DNA of 7,129 nucleotides from JBOHER01 sp050701115 (GCA_050701115.1 JBOHER010000248.1:1-7129), one strand, 5' to 3'. Numbered from the stretch's first letter, positions 1 through 6,031 are shown. Notes: generated by a model not told the origin, from the letters alone. Program-made: numbers and translations.

Positions 1-1
1 G

Positions 2-496
2 GGCGCGCAAGGCGTGGTGGCGCCGCACATCGATACCGCGGCAGACGCAGCCGCGTTCGTCCAAGCCGTGCACTACCCACCGCGAGGTGCGCGCGGCTTC
101 GCGACCTACCCGCGTGCCGGCCGCTTCGGAACCGTGGACCCGCAGGAGCATCGGCGGGCTGCGCTGGAGTCCACGATGGCCGTTGCCATGCTGGAGTCGC
201 CCACCGCGACTCGGAACGCGGACGACATTGTGCGGACAGCGGGTATCGACGCCTACCTCGTGGGTACCGCCGACCTCGCAGCGTCTTCGGGAAGCGGTGA
301 CCCGACGGTGCCGAAGGCACTCGAGCGGATCCGGGCGGCAGGGCGACGAGCGGGAGTCGCGAGAACTGACCTGGTATCCAATGTGGACGCCGCGCGTGCC
401 GCGTTGGACGACGGAGCCCAGCTCGTCGTCTACAACCTCACCCAATCGCTGATGACACTGATGCGGCAACTGCGCATCGAGACTCCGCGCGCCTGA
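2..496 (+). CDS. HpcH/HpaI-family aldolase, C-terminal part (5' end outside window)
   Basis: This is the last 164 residues of a class II pyruvate-type aldolase of the HpcH/HpaI (citrate-lyase-beta-like) family. Such enzymes reversibly cleave 4-hydroxy-2-oxo acids to pyruvate plus an aldehyde in the cytoplasm, using a divalent metal. The frame is open to the left edge and begins GAQGVVAPHIDTA, a family motif normally well inside the protein. The YPPRGARGF motif follows, then MLES (Glu codon 194-196) and GTADLA (Asp codon 272-274). These two acids match the metal ligands Glu149 and Asp175 of E. coli HpaI. Family members are about 250-270 residues, so roughly 100 residues, including the catalytic His and Arg region, lie outside the window. 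The GTG at 14 is internal, not a start. The gene converges on the hydrolase with 10 bp between stops. It may act downstream of the adjacent operon (inference); its substrate is unknown. Confidence 0.9.
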   Translation, partial: GAQGVVAPHIDTAADAAAFVQAVHYPPRGARGFATYPRAGRFGTVDPQEHRRAALESTMAVAMLESPTATRNADDIVRTAGIDAYLVGTADLAASSGSGDPTVPKALERIRAAGRRAGVARTDLVSNVDAARAALDDGAQLVVYNLTQSLMTLMRQLRIETPRA

Positions 497-506
497 CCGC
501 GAAGTT

Positions 507-1223
507 TCAGTTCTCCGACAGCCATTCGGACAAGGCCGCGGCGACCTCGTCCGGCGCTTCCAAGGGAGACAGATGGCCTGCCCCTTCGACGACCCGCAGT
601 CGTGAGCCCGAGATCAGTCGGTGCATCTCCTCGTGACGCTCAAGCGGACACAGCGCGTCCTTTGAGGCCGCCAGAACGAGGGTCGGAACCCGTACGCGAT
701 CGAGACCCGGACGTTCGTCGACCCGTGAGGCCTGCATCGACAGCTGTCGGCTCAGCCGCTCGTCGCCCACCTCGTCCGCCATGCGCAGGACCTCTTCGTC
801 GAACTCGGCACCGCGACTGTCCGGCCCCAGCAGCACTGGGAGCAGGTCGCGTTGCACGTCCCGCGCGGTCGCACCATCGGCGAGTGCGCGACGCTGCGCC
901 GCCCAGGCCTTTCGCTGTTCCGGGGTGGGTCCTCGGGAGTTCGTGGACATCAGGCAGAGGCGGCTGACGCGCTCAGGCGCACGGCGCACCAGGGCCATGG
1001 CGACGATGCCACCGAGGCTGAGACCGGCAAGGGCGAACCGGGCGGGCAGGCTCCGGAGCAGGGCGTCGACGCAGTCGTCGACGGTCGCTCCTTCCAACTG
1101 CCGTGGCACCAGGTCGCGGGCGCTGCCGCGGCGGCGCAGCCCATCGCCGACGGTCCACCAGAGTCGCTCCGAGCAGTTCATGCCCGGCAACAGCACCAGC
1201 GGATCCGCCGTCGATCGGCTCAA
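507..1223 (-). CDS. Alpha/beta-fold hydrolase (esterase/lactonase-like), last gene of the operon
   Basis: A 238-residue single-domain alpha/beta hydrolase. The first strand and oxyanion segment are LVLLPGMN (residues 9-16). The nucleophile elbow GLSLGG places Ser69, VLAASKD places the acid at Asp189, and GAGHLSPLEAP places His217, giving a complete Ser-Asp-His triad with normal spacing. A short lid-like insert spans about 97-165. No signal peptide is seen, so it is probably cytoplasmic. The chosen start is a TTG at 1221-1223 that overlaps the stop of the upstream permease. It leaves eight residues before the first strand and is close to family length. No well-spaced Shine-Dalgarno is visible (AAGGG directly abuts the TTG), so translation probably depends on coupling. 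A GTG at 1194-1196 is an alternative. The open frame continues upstream to 1520 but only as an out-of-frame reading of the permease. Family relatives cleave esters, enol-lactones or C-C bonds; the substrate is unknown, and a lactonase role is only suggested by context. Confidence 0.9.
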   Translation of the reverse strand: MSRSTADPLVLLPGMNCSERLWWTVGDGLRRRGSARDLVPRQLEGATVDDCVDALLRSLPARFALAGLSLGGIVAMALVRRAPERVSRLCLMSTNSRGPTPEQRKAWAAQRRALADGATARDVQRDLLPVLLGPDSRGAEFDEEVLRMADEVGDERLSRQLSMQASRVDERPGLDRVRVPTLVLAASKDALCPLERHEEMHRLISGSRLRVVEGAGHLSPLEAPDEVAAALSEWLSEN

Positions 1224-2110
1224 CCCTTCACCGAGCCCGCGTTGAGCCCGGCGACCAGGTGCCGCTGCGCGATGAACGCGAACGCGATGACCGGCAACGT
1301 GAGGATGACCGCCGCCGCCCCTGCCTGTTGCAGCATCGGCAACGTCTGGCCGAGCTGGGTGGTGATGAACACCGGCACCGTGCGGGCGTCCACATCGGTC
1401 AGGATGGCGGCGGTCAGGTACTCCTGAAACGCGAAGAGGAAGATGAACAGGCCTGCCGTGATGATGCCCGGTCGCATCATCGGGACCATGATCCGCCGCA
1501 GCACCTGGAACCGGGAACATCCGTCGAGCATCGCCGCTTCGTCCACTTCGGCGGGGATCTCGGCGAAGAAGTTGCGCAGCAGCCAGATGCTGAACGGTTG
1601 GTTGATCGCGACCAGCGCCAGCGACATGGCGAGCGTGGTGTCGTAGATGCCCAACGCCTGCGACAGCTCGTACATGGGAAGCACGACGGAAAACCGCGGC
1701 AATGCCCGGAAGATCAGCGCGATGATGAGCAGGGCGATGGAGATCCAGCCCGGGAACCGCGACAGCGCGTACGCGGCAGGCAAGCCGATCAGCAGGGCCA
1801 GCACCGTGCTGATCACCGCGATGACCAAGGTGTTGCCGAGGTATTTGTAGAAGTTGGTCGTCTGCCAGAGGTTCACGAAGGCGTCGAACGTCGGTATGTA
1901 GGTGAAGACCGGCGGGTTCAAGAACGCCACGTCAGTCGGCTTCGTGACCGACATCGCGGTCCAGAGCACCGGGCTGAGCATCATCCAGCAGACGATGAGG
2001 AGCAGCGCGCCGGTGTAAAAGGTGCGCGACGACGGCAGGCGGATACGCCGCTTCGTGGGAGGGACGGCTGCGGAATCGAGCACTGTCTCAGGGGTGGCGG
2101 TCACGGTCAT
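1220..2110 (-). CDS. ABC transporter permease, CUT1 (MalG-type)
   Basis: A 296-residue inner-membrane subunit of a carbohydrate-type (CUT1) ABC importer. After a polar cytoplasmic N-terminus (1-30) come about six hydrophobic segments, near 32-54, 91-115, 121-137, 158-178, 214-236 and 264-283. The EAA loop that contacts the ATPase is at 191-210: EAAMLDG starts it and a Pro ends it after the usual spacing. The order N-terminal helix, periplasmic loop with NPP, then the membrane core, and a short basic C-terminus, fits the MalG type. The ATG overlaps the stop of the preceding permease (ATGA), and an AAGGAGG ribosome site lies 10 bases upstream inside that gene. The open frame extends upstream to 2623, but that part is an antiphase reading of the neighbouring permease. 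It pairs with the MalF-type permease. No ATP-binding gene is present in the window. Substrate unknown. Confidence 0.96.
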   Translation of the reverse strand: MTVTATPETVLDSAAVPPTKRRIRLPSSRTFYTGALLLIVCWMMLSPVLWTAMSVTKPTDVAFLNPPVFTYIPTFDAFVNLWQTTNFYKYLGNTLVIAVISTVLALLIGLPAAYALSRFPGWISIALLIIALIFRALPRFSVVLPMYELSQALGIYDTTLAMSLALVAINQPFSIWLLRNFFAEIPAEVDEAAMLDGCSRFQVLRRIMVPMMRPGIITAGLFIFLFAFQEYLTAAILTDVDARTVPVFITTQLGQTLPMLQQAGAAAVILTLPVIAFAFIAQRHLVAGLNAGSVKG

Positions 2111-2976
2111 GCCTTCCGCGCCTCCTTCGCCATGTCGCGGATGAACGGGAAGAGCATGATCAGAATGATGAGGATCATGAGGACGTTGATGGCACTGCCG
2201 ACACCGAGCTGTTGCCCACCGTCGCGGAATGCGACGTTGAAGATGTAGAGCATGATCGACTCGTTGCCGATCTGGACCGCCTGCGGCGAGAGCGGGATCA
2301 GGTTGTCGAACACTCGCAGCACGTCCATCACGCTGATCACCGCGACGAAGCCAAGCACACCCTTGATGCTCGGGATGATGACGTGCAGGTGCCGCTTCAC
2401 CGTGGAAGCTCCATCGATCTTCGCGGCCTCGATGATCTCCTTCGGTACTCCCTGCAGGCCTGCGAGGATCACCAGCATCGCGAACGGCAGCATGTGCCAC
2501 ACGACGTTGAGCCCGACCATCACCCGGTTCGGCCAGGGGTCGGTGAACCAGTGGATCTCTTGCCCGGTCACCGTAGTGACCAAGAGGTTCACCACTCCGC
2601 CGAAGTTGTCGTCGAAGAGCCACGAGAACATCGACGCGCCGATCACCTGAGGCACGACGTACGAGACCAGCAGCACGCCCAGGACCACCGGGCGGGTCAA
2701 GCTCAGGCCGCTCACGAGAACAGCGAGCAGGTAGCCTGCCACGAGCAGCACGACGGTGACCGCGACGGTCAGACCGACGGTGAACAGCACCGCCCGGACG
2801 AACCGAGGATCGGTGAGGGCCTCCTGGTAGTTGTCCATGCCGACAAAGGAGCCCTGTTCACCGTAGTTGACCTTCTCCATGCTCCACTCCACCGTGCGGT
2901 AGAGCGGCACCAGCAGCAGTCCGAACATCACGAGGAGGCTCGGCCACAAGAGGGCCGCGAACTCGCGTCTGCGCAT
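2107..2976 (-). CDS. ABC transporter permease, CUT1 (MalF-type)
   Basis: A 289-residue inner-membrane permease, the partner of the following MalG-type subunit. The first membrane helix (about 7-27) is followed by a short external loop containing FVGMDNYQEAL (44-54). This F-G-x-x-N-Y signature is typical of the first permease in CUT1 systems. Further hydrophobic segments lie near 62-90, 97-120, 151-174, 205-220 and 260-279. The EAA loop is at 183-202, starting EAAKIDGAS and ending in Pro202. The start ATG at 2974-2976 gives normal family length. Its ribosome site is weak (GGGA about 12 bases upstream). It lies 60 bp after the binding-protein stop, and that gap contains a GC hairpin, so its expression may be set below that of the binding protein. 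The last codons contain the ribosome site for the next gene. Confidence 0.96.
   Translation of the reverse strand: MRRREFAALLWPSLLVMFGLLLVPLYRTVEWSMEKVNYGEQGSFVGMDNYQEALTDPRFVRAVLFTVGLTVAVTVVLLVAGYLLAVLVSGLSLTRPVVLGVLLVSYVVPQVIGASMFSWLFDDNFGGVVNLLVTTVTGQEIHWFTDPWPNRVMVGLNVVWHMLPFAMLVILAGLQGVPKEIIEAAKIDGASTVKRHLHVIIPSIKGVLGFVAVISVMDVLRVFDNLIPLSPQAVQIGNESIMLYIFNVAFRDGGQQLGVGSAINVLMILIILIMLFPFIRDMAKEARKA
2121..2127 (-). promoter_or_regulatory. Ribosome binding site for the MalG-type permease
   Basis: On the minus strand this reads AAGGAGG, ten bases before the ATG at 2108-2110, and it is embedded in the Lys-Glu codons near the end of the upstream permease. A second purine run, GGAAGG at 2112-2117, is too close to the start to be the main site. 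Together with the ATGA stop/start overlap this points to translational coupling of the two membrane subunits. Confidence 0.7.
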
Positions 2977-2995
2977 GTCGACACCGTTCCCGTCG

Positions 2996-3030
2996 CGGGC
3001 GGCGACCGCCGGGGAGACAGCCGCCGCCCG
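2996..3030 (-). other. Intercistronic hairpin between binding-protein and permease genes
   Basis: A perfect 9-bp GC stem (2996-3004 paired with 3022-3030; transcript arms CGGGCGGCG and CGCCGCCCG) encloses a 17-base loop. It begins seven bases after the binding-protein stop and sits in the only real gap in the operon. There is no U-run, so it is not a classic intrinsic terminator. In other sugar ABC operons, hairpins in this position protect the binding-protein message from 3' decay and lower permease expression. That role is inferred here from position and shape. Confidence 0.65.
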
Positions 3031-3036
3031 ATGCCA

Positions 3037-4353
3037 TCATCGATAATCGGCGAGAATTTTCTCCGCGATCTTCTGCATCTTCTTCGTGCCATCGGCGACT
3101 GACGTCCGGCCGAGCAGGACGCTCGCGACCACCGGCGTGATCTGGTTGCTGATCTCGGACGTCCACGGGTAGGGCTCGGCGGGCGGAGCGCCCTTGATCG
3201 AGTCGTTGGCCGCGGCGGCATACGGACTGCTGTCCTCGGTCACCATCCCGTCGCGGGCCGGGTAAGCCGCGGGGATCGCCGACTTCGACGCGTCCTCGCT
3301 GACGGAGGCAGCGATCAGCTCGAAGAGCAGCTCCGGGTCCACATCGGTGTTCTCGGGAATGGACCAGCCGTCGACGGAGAGCGCGTTATAGAGCGCATTG
3401 CCATCCTCGACCGCGGGCGGCGGTGCGAAGGCGAACTTGTCGTGGTAACGCGAGTTCGACGACTGCACCAGGTCGTTCATCCGGCCGGAGAACATCATGG
3501 CCATCGCCGCACTGCCGTTGTACAGCTGTTGCTGCACGGCGGGCTGGTCGAAGGTGGTGACCTCAGGGTCCATGAACGGCTTGAGCGAAATCAACTGTTC
3601 GAGCGCCTTCGCCGACTCGGGGGTGTCGAGGTTGGCGGTGCGGTCCTCCGGGTTCGTCAGATTCTGCCCCAACGACCCGAGGGCCGCATCGTAGGCGGTC
3701 ACGACGTCCGCACTGGCCAGCAATGGCAGTGCCAGCGGATGCTTGACCTCGCCGGAATCCTGGATCTTCTTCGCGACCTCTCGCAACTCCTCGAACGTCG
3801 TCGGCGGTTGGATTCCGAGCTTGTCGAAGATGTCTTTGCGGTAGACGAACACGAACATCTGAGCCTGCATCGGAAGCGCATAGAGCTTCCCGTCGTAGCT
3901 CATCGCCTCGCGCATGTCCTCATTGATTTGGTCGAGGCCGTACTCGTCCTTGAATCTCGCGAAGTAGTCGTCGAGCGGCCGGAGTTTCTTCTTCTCGGCG
4001 TAGGTCGGAATGACGAAGCCGTAGGTCTCGACGACGTCGTAGGTGCCCTTCGCGCCCGCGAGGGTCGCCGTCGTCTTCTGCACCTGCCCGCCGAAGTCGA
4101 TCGGCTCATGCCTGACGTCCACCCCGTTTCTCGAACAGGACTTCACCATCGTGTTGGTGAAGGGGTCGATCGCGGACGAGTTATAGGCCAGCACGTCTAC
4201 CGTGGTCTCCTGCGCCGGCTTTTCGAAGTCACAGACGACCTGTGTGGCCGTCTCCGCACCGGTACGCGAACCGGCTCCGCAGCCGGCGACCACCAGGGCA
4301 GCCGAAAGGCCCAAGGCCGCACAAATGACCCTTCGAGTTCTAGTTCTGGACAT
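3037..4353 (-). CDS. ABC transporter solute-binding lipoprotein (family 1, sugar type)
   Basis: A 438-residue extracytoplasmic binding protein of the MalE-like cluster. It begins with a basic n-region (RTRTRR), a hydrophobic h-region (about 9-23) and a lipobox VAGC with Cys25 as the lipidated residue, so it should be anchored to the outer face of the membrane. The mature protein has the usual two-lobe features. TYDVVETYGFVIPTYAEKK precedes LRPLDDYF, and KLYALPMQAQMFVFVYRKD is followed by LGIQPPTTFEEL, a very typical segment of this family. NGSAAMAMMFSG and the YPARDGM segment lie in the C-lobe. The ATG at 4351-4353 is preferred over an in-frame TTG two codons upstream because AGGAG lies six bases before it. 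The gene's first 14 bases overlap the dehydrogenase gene's end. The ligand cannot be predicted; most CUT1 proteins bind sugars, polyols or glycerol phosphates. Confidence 0.95.
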   Translation of the reverse strand: MSRTRTRRVICAALGLSAALVVAGCGAGSRTGAETATQVVCDFEKPAQETTVDVLAYNSSAIDPFTNTMVKSCSRNGVDVRHEPIDFGGQVQKTTATLAGAKGTYDVVETYGFVIPTYAEKKKLRPLDDYFARFKDEYGLDQINEDMREAMSYDGKLYALPMQAQMFVFVYRKDIFDKLGIQPPTTFEELREVAKKIQDSGEVKHPLALPLLASADVVTAYDAALGSLGQNLTNPEDRTANLDTPESAKALEQLISLKPFMDPEVTTFDQPAVQQQLYNGSAAMAMMFSGRMNDLVQSSNSRYHDKFAFAPPPAVEDGNALYNALSVDGWSIPENTDVDPELLFELIAASVSEDASKSAIPAAYPARDGMVTEDSSPYAAAANDSIKGAPPAEPYPWTSEISNQITPVVASVLLGRTSVADGTKKMQKIAEKILADYR

Positions 4354-5710
4354 GGACAACTCCTGTCATCGTCGATTCTGCCGGGGCTTCATTGCTGAAC
4401 CGCGCCATGCGGTCCAGCCGAATCTGCGCGCTGTCACGGTGGGCTTGAAGACCCTCATAGTCCGAAATGGTCACCACCGGCTCCGCCTGGCAGGCGGTGG
4501 CGGACTGGGTGGCCCGCTGGTAGGTCAGCGCCTTGAGGAAACCGCCGACCGACAGCCCGGCGGTGAAGCGGGCACCGCGGGCGGTTGGGAGAACGTGGTT
4601 CGTGCCGGACACGCCCTTGTCGGCATAGGCGACGGTCGACCACGGCCCAAGGAAGAGCGACCCGTAGTTGTGCAATGCACTGAGGTAGAAGTCGAGGTCG
4701 TCCGCGATCACCTCGAGGTGTTCCGGCGCGAGGATGTCCATGATCGTCACCGCGGTCTCGCGGTCACGGGCGAGGTACACCGATCCGTAGTCGCGCCATG
4801 CCGGGCCCGCCACGTCGCGGGTGGCCAGGCCGGCGAGCTGACGCTCGACCTCGATCGGAACCTCGCGAGCGAGGCGCTCCGAAGTGGTGACGAGGCAAGC
4901 AGGTGAAGTAGGACCGTGCTCGGCTTGCCCCAAAAGATCAGCTGCGACGACTGCGGCCTCCGCGGTGTCATCGGCGATTACGGCGACTTCGGAAGGACCA
5001 GCGAGCACGTCGATGCCCACACGGCCGAAGAGTTGTCGCTTGGCTTCGGCCACATAGGCGTTACCGGCACCGACGATCATGTCCGACGGCGTGCCGTCGA
5101 GCAGCCCGAAGGCCATCGAAGCCAGCGCTTGGACACCACCCACGCGGTAGATCTGCTCCGCACCGGACACATGTGCTGCGTACAGCACCGCAGGATGAGC
5201 ACGACCCGCGTATGACGGCGGAGTGCAGGTCGCGATGTTCGGGACACCAGCGACCCTGGCGACACCGACCGTCATGAAAGCCCCGGCCAGGAGCGGGAAC
5301 CGGCCCGCGGGCAGATATGCGCCCACGTTGGATACCGGCACGTACTTCTGGCCACAGACCACTCCTGGGATGACCTCGTCCTCGAAGTCCACCAGGTGTG
5401 CTCGCTGCATCTCGGCGAAGCGGCGCGTTCGTTCCGCCCCGGCCTCCAGCGCGGCACGCAGATCACGGGGCAGGCTCGCGGCGGCCTGCTCGATCTCGAG
5501 GGCCGTTACCTCCAGCGAGGATCCGGTGAAGCCGTCCAGCTCCGAGGCGTACTTCAAGACCGCGTCGAGGCCGTTCTTCTCGATGTCGGCGAGCATCGCC
5601 GAGACTCGAGCGGCCACCGCGGGGTCCTGCTGATCCGGCGCATCGGGGCCGGCCGGCTCTTTGACGACAGTGAGGACTCCGGCGATGCGAGCCTTGTCCG
5701 ACGAGTTCAT
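4340..5710 (-). CDS. Histidinol dehydrogenase-family NAD-dependent dehydrogenase (catabolic, HpsN-like)
   Basis: A 456-residue zinc-dependent dehydrogenase of the HisD family, which oxidises a primary alcohol to a carboxylate in two NAD-linked steps. Zinc ligands match E. coli HisD in kind and spacing: Gln262 and His265 (QAEH), Asp364 (YADKG) and His424 (LQAH). The catalytic Glu330-His331 pair is in APEHLEV. SNVGAYLPAGRFPLL and GAGNAYVAEAK are family core motifs. It is unlikely to make histidine: no his genes adjoin it, it leads a transporter operon, and the C-terminal stretch RFTAGLSVGGFLK resembles the paralogue group containing sulfopropanediol dehydrogenase HpsN rather than biosynthetic HisD. 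The substrate is unproven. In-frame ATGs exist at 5708-5710, 5714-5716 and 5720-5722, none with a clear ribosome site. The 5710 start is chosen because a promoter-like -10 lies at 5723-5728, suggesting a nearly leaderless message. Confidence 0.92.
   Translation of the reverse strand: MNSSDKARIAGVLTVVKEPAGPDAPDQQDPAVAARVSAMLADIEKNGLDAVLKYASELDGFTGSSLEVTALEIEQAAASLPRDLRAALEAGAERTRRFAEMQRAHLVDFEDEVIPGVVCGQKYVPVSNVGAYLPAGRFPLLAGAFMTVGVARVAGVPNIATCTPPSYAGRAHPAVLYAAHVSGAEQIYRVGGVQALASMAFGLLDGTPSDMIVGAGNAYVAEAKRQLFGRVGIDVLAGPSEVAVIADDTAEAAVVAADLLGQAEHGPTSPACLVTTSERLAREVPIEVERQLAGLATRDVAGPAWRDYGSVYLARDRETAVTIMDILAPEHLEVIADDLDFYLSALHNYGSLFLGPWSTVAYADKGVSGTNHVLPTARGARFTAGLSVGGFLKALTYQRATQSATACQAEPVVTISDYEGLQAHRDSAQIRLDRMARFSNEAPAESTMTGVVHVQN
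4360..4364 (-). promoter_or_regulatory. Ribosome binding site deciding the binding-protein start
   Basis: Minus-strand AGGAG with six bases to the ATG at 4351-4353 and none to the TTG at 4357-4359, so it selects the ATG. It lies inside the last codons of the upstream dehydrogenase gene, consistent with coupled translation. Confidence 0.75.
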
Positions 5711-5724
5711 GTGCATACGCATAC
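5711..5724. promoter_or_regulatory. Putative operator copy 1 (GTRCATACGYATAY) at the operon start
   Basis: Plus strand GTGCATACGCATAC, an imperfect palindrome centred on 5718/5719. It matches the copy at 5856-5869 at 11 of 14 positions, and all three differences are transitions. It sits directly before the chosen dehydrogenase start and overlaps the proposed -10 element, so a protein bound here would block transcription of the operon. The divergent IclR protein is the natural candidate (inference). Confidence 0.5.
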
Positions 5725-5751
5725 ATTAGGGATCGAAATCATGCGGCGCAA
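5723..5751 (-). promoter_or_regulatory. Candidate promoter of the dehydrogenase-transporter operon
   Basis: On the minus strand TTGCGC (5746-5751) and TAATGT (5723-5728) are separated by exactly 17 bases. The -10 fits the actinobacterial TANNNT pattern and the -35 keeps only TTG. Initiation six or seven bases beyond the -10 would fall next to the ATG at 5708-5710, giving a leaderless or nearly leaderless transcript and explaining the absence of a Shine-Dalgarno. The consensus match is modest. Confidence 0.4.
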
Positions 5752-5804
5752 GGCCCGTCGGAAAGATTGTACGGTCGTAGCCTCCCAGATAGCGCCACAG
5801 GCGG

Positions 5805-5829
5805 ACCGTGACCGCAGCACTCTCACGGT
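5805..5829. repeat. 7-bp inverted repeat ACCGTGA-N11-TCACGGT
   Basis: A perfect inverted repeat (5805-5811 and 5823-5829) lies in the middle of the control region, between the two copies of the 14-bp motif. It could be an operator or a small hairpin in an upstream transcript. There is no T-run on either side, so it is unlikely to be a terminator. Confidence 0.4.
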
Positions 5830-5855
5830 TGCGCCAGACCAAGGCAGTCGCCGAA

Positions 5856-5869
5856 GTACATACGTATAT
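5856..5869. promoter_or_regulatory. Putative operator copy 2 (GTRCATACGYATAY)
   Basis: Plus strand GTACATACGTATAT with the perfect 8-bp core ATACGTAT, which is strikingly A/T-rich for this genome. It lies 145 bp from copy 1 in the same orientation, close to 14 helical turns, so both copies would face the same side of the DNA. This would suit a multimeric repressor or activator bridging two sites (inference). Confidence 0.5.
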
Positions 5870-5961
5870 TCACGGCTTTCAGGCGCGTCCGACGTGCATC
5901 GAGTGAGTGTGACGTTCGGCCCGACCTATCGTCTGAATGCCACGCTCACCGAGCAATTTCC

Positions 5962-5990
5962 TTGACATCACTCAGCGCATGTCACACACT
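5962..5990 (+). promoter_or_regulatory. Candidate iclR promoter with operator-like palindrome on its -35
   Basis: TTGACA at 5962-5967 is a perfect -35 consensus. Seventeen bases later CACACT (5985-5990) is a poor -10 that keeps only A at position 2 and the final T, so the promoter may be weak or need an activator. The -35 forms one arm of a perfect inverted repeat TGACAT-N10-ATGTCA (5963-5968 and 5979-5984), whose other arm lies in the spacer. A regulator bound there would control access of RNA polymerase, most simply as autoregulation by the IclR protein. A TTAAAT at 6000-6005 is an alternative -10 but lacks a matching -35. Confidence 0.4.
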
Positions 5991-6005
5991 CGTGGTGCTT
6001 TAAAT

Positions 6006-6031
6006 GCAACATCGTTGCTAATAACACAACG
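6006..6031. repeat. Clustered GCAAC/GTTGC half-sites before the iclR start
   Basis: GCAAC-ATC-GTTGC (6006-6018) is a 13-bp inverted repeat. Its right arm also pairs with a third half-site, as CGTTG (6013-6017) and CAACG (6027-6031), nine bases apart. The cluster ends ten bases before the chosen GTG start. It may be a second regulator site or part of the 5' leader of the iclR message. Confidence 0.35.

Noticed and set aside
1224..1520. Upstream extension of the hydrolase reading frame to 1520
   Set aside because: The added residues are an antiphase reading of the MalG-type permease, rich in His, Arg and Gly, with no family similarity; the hydrolase fold begins just after the TTG at 1221-1223.
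1103..2248. Long plus-strand open frame (381 codons) opposite the permeases
   Set aside because: Its composition is dominated by Arg, Asp, Glu, His and Gln, as expected from the antisense of membrane-protein codons in GC-rich DNA; no motif or ribosome site.
2111..2623. Upstream extension of the MalG-type permease frame to 2623
   Set aside because: It overlaps the MalF-type permease in another frame and has no membrane segments; ATG with ATGA overlap and a good ribosome site lies at 2108-2110.
2212..3102. Plus-strand open frame opposite the MalF-type permease
   Set aside because: Same antisense artefact, with Asp/His/Arg-rich sequence and no recognisable domain.
3442..4398. Plus-strand open frame opposite the binding-protein gene
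   Set aside because: The opposite strand encodes a complete lipoprotein with signal peptide and lipobox; this frame has no family features.
4202..4906. Plus-strand open frame opposite the dehydrogenase gene
   Set aside because: It mirrors conserved HisD-family codons and carries no independent signal.
4340..5710. Annotation as biosynthetic histidinol dehydrogenase (hisD)
   Set aside because: Zinc and catalytic residues alone do not separate HisD from its catabolic paralogues; the transporter operon, the absence of his neighbours and the C-terminal motif favour a catabolic paralogue, so no gene symbol is given.
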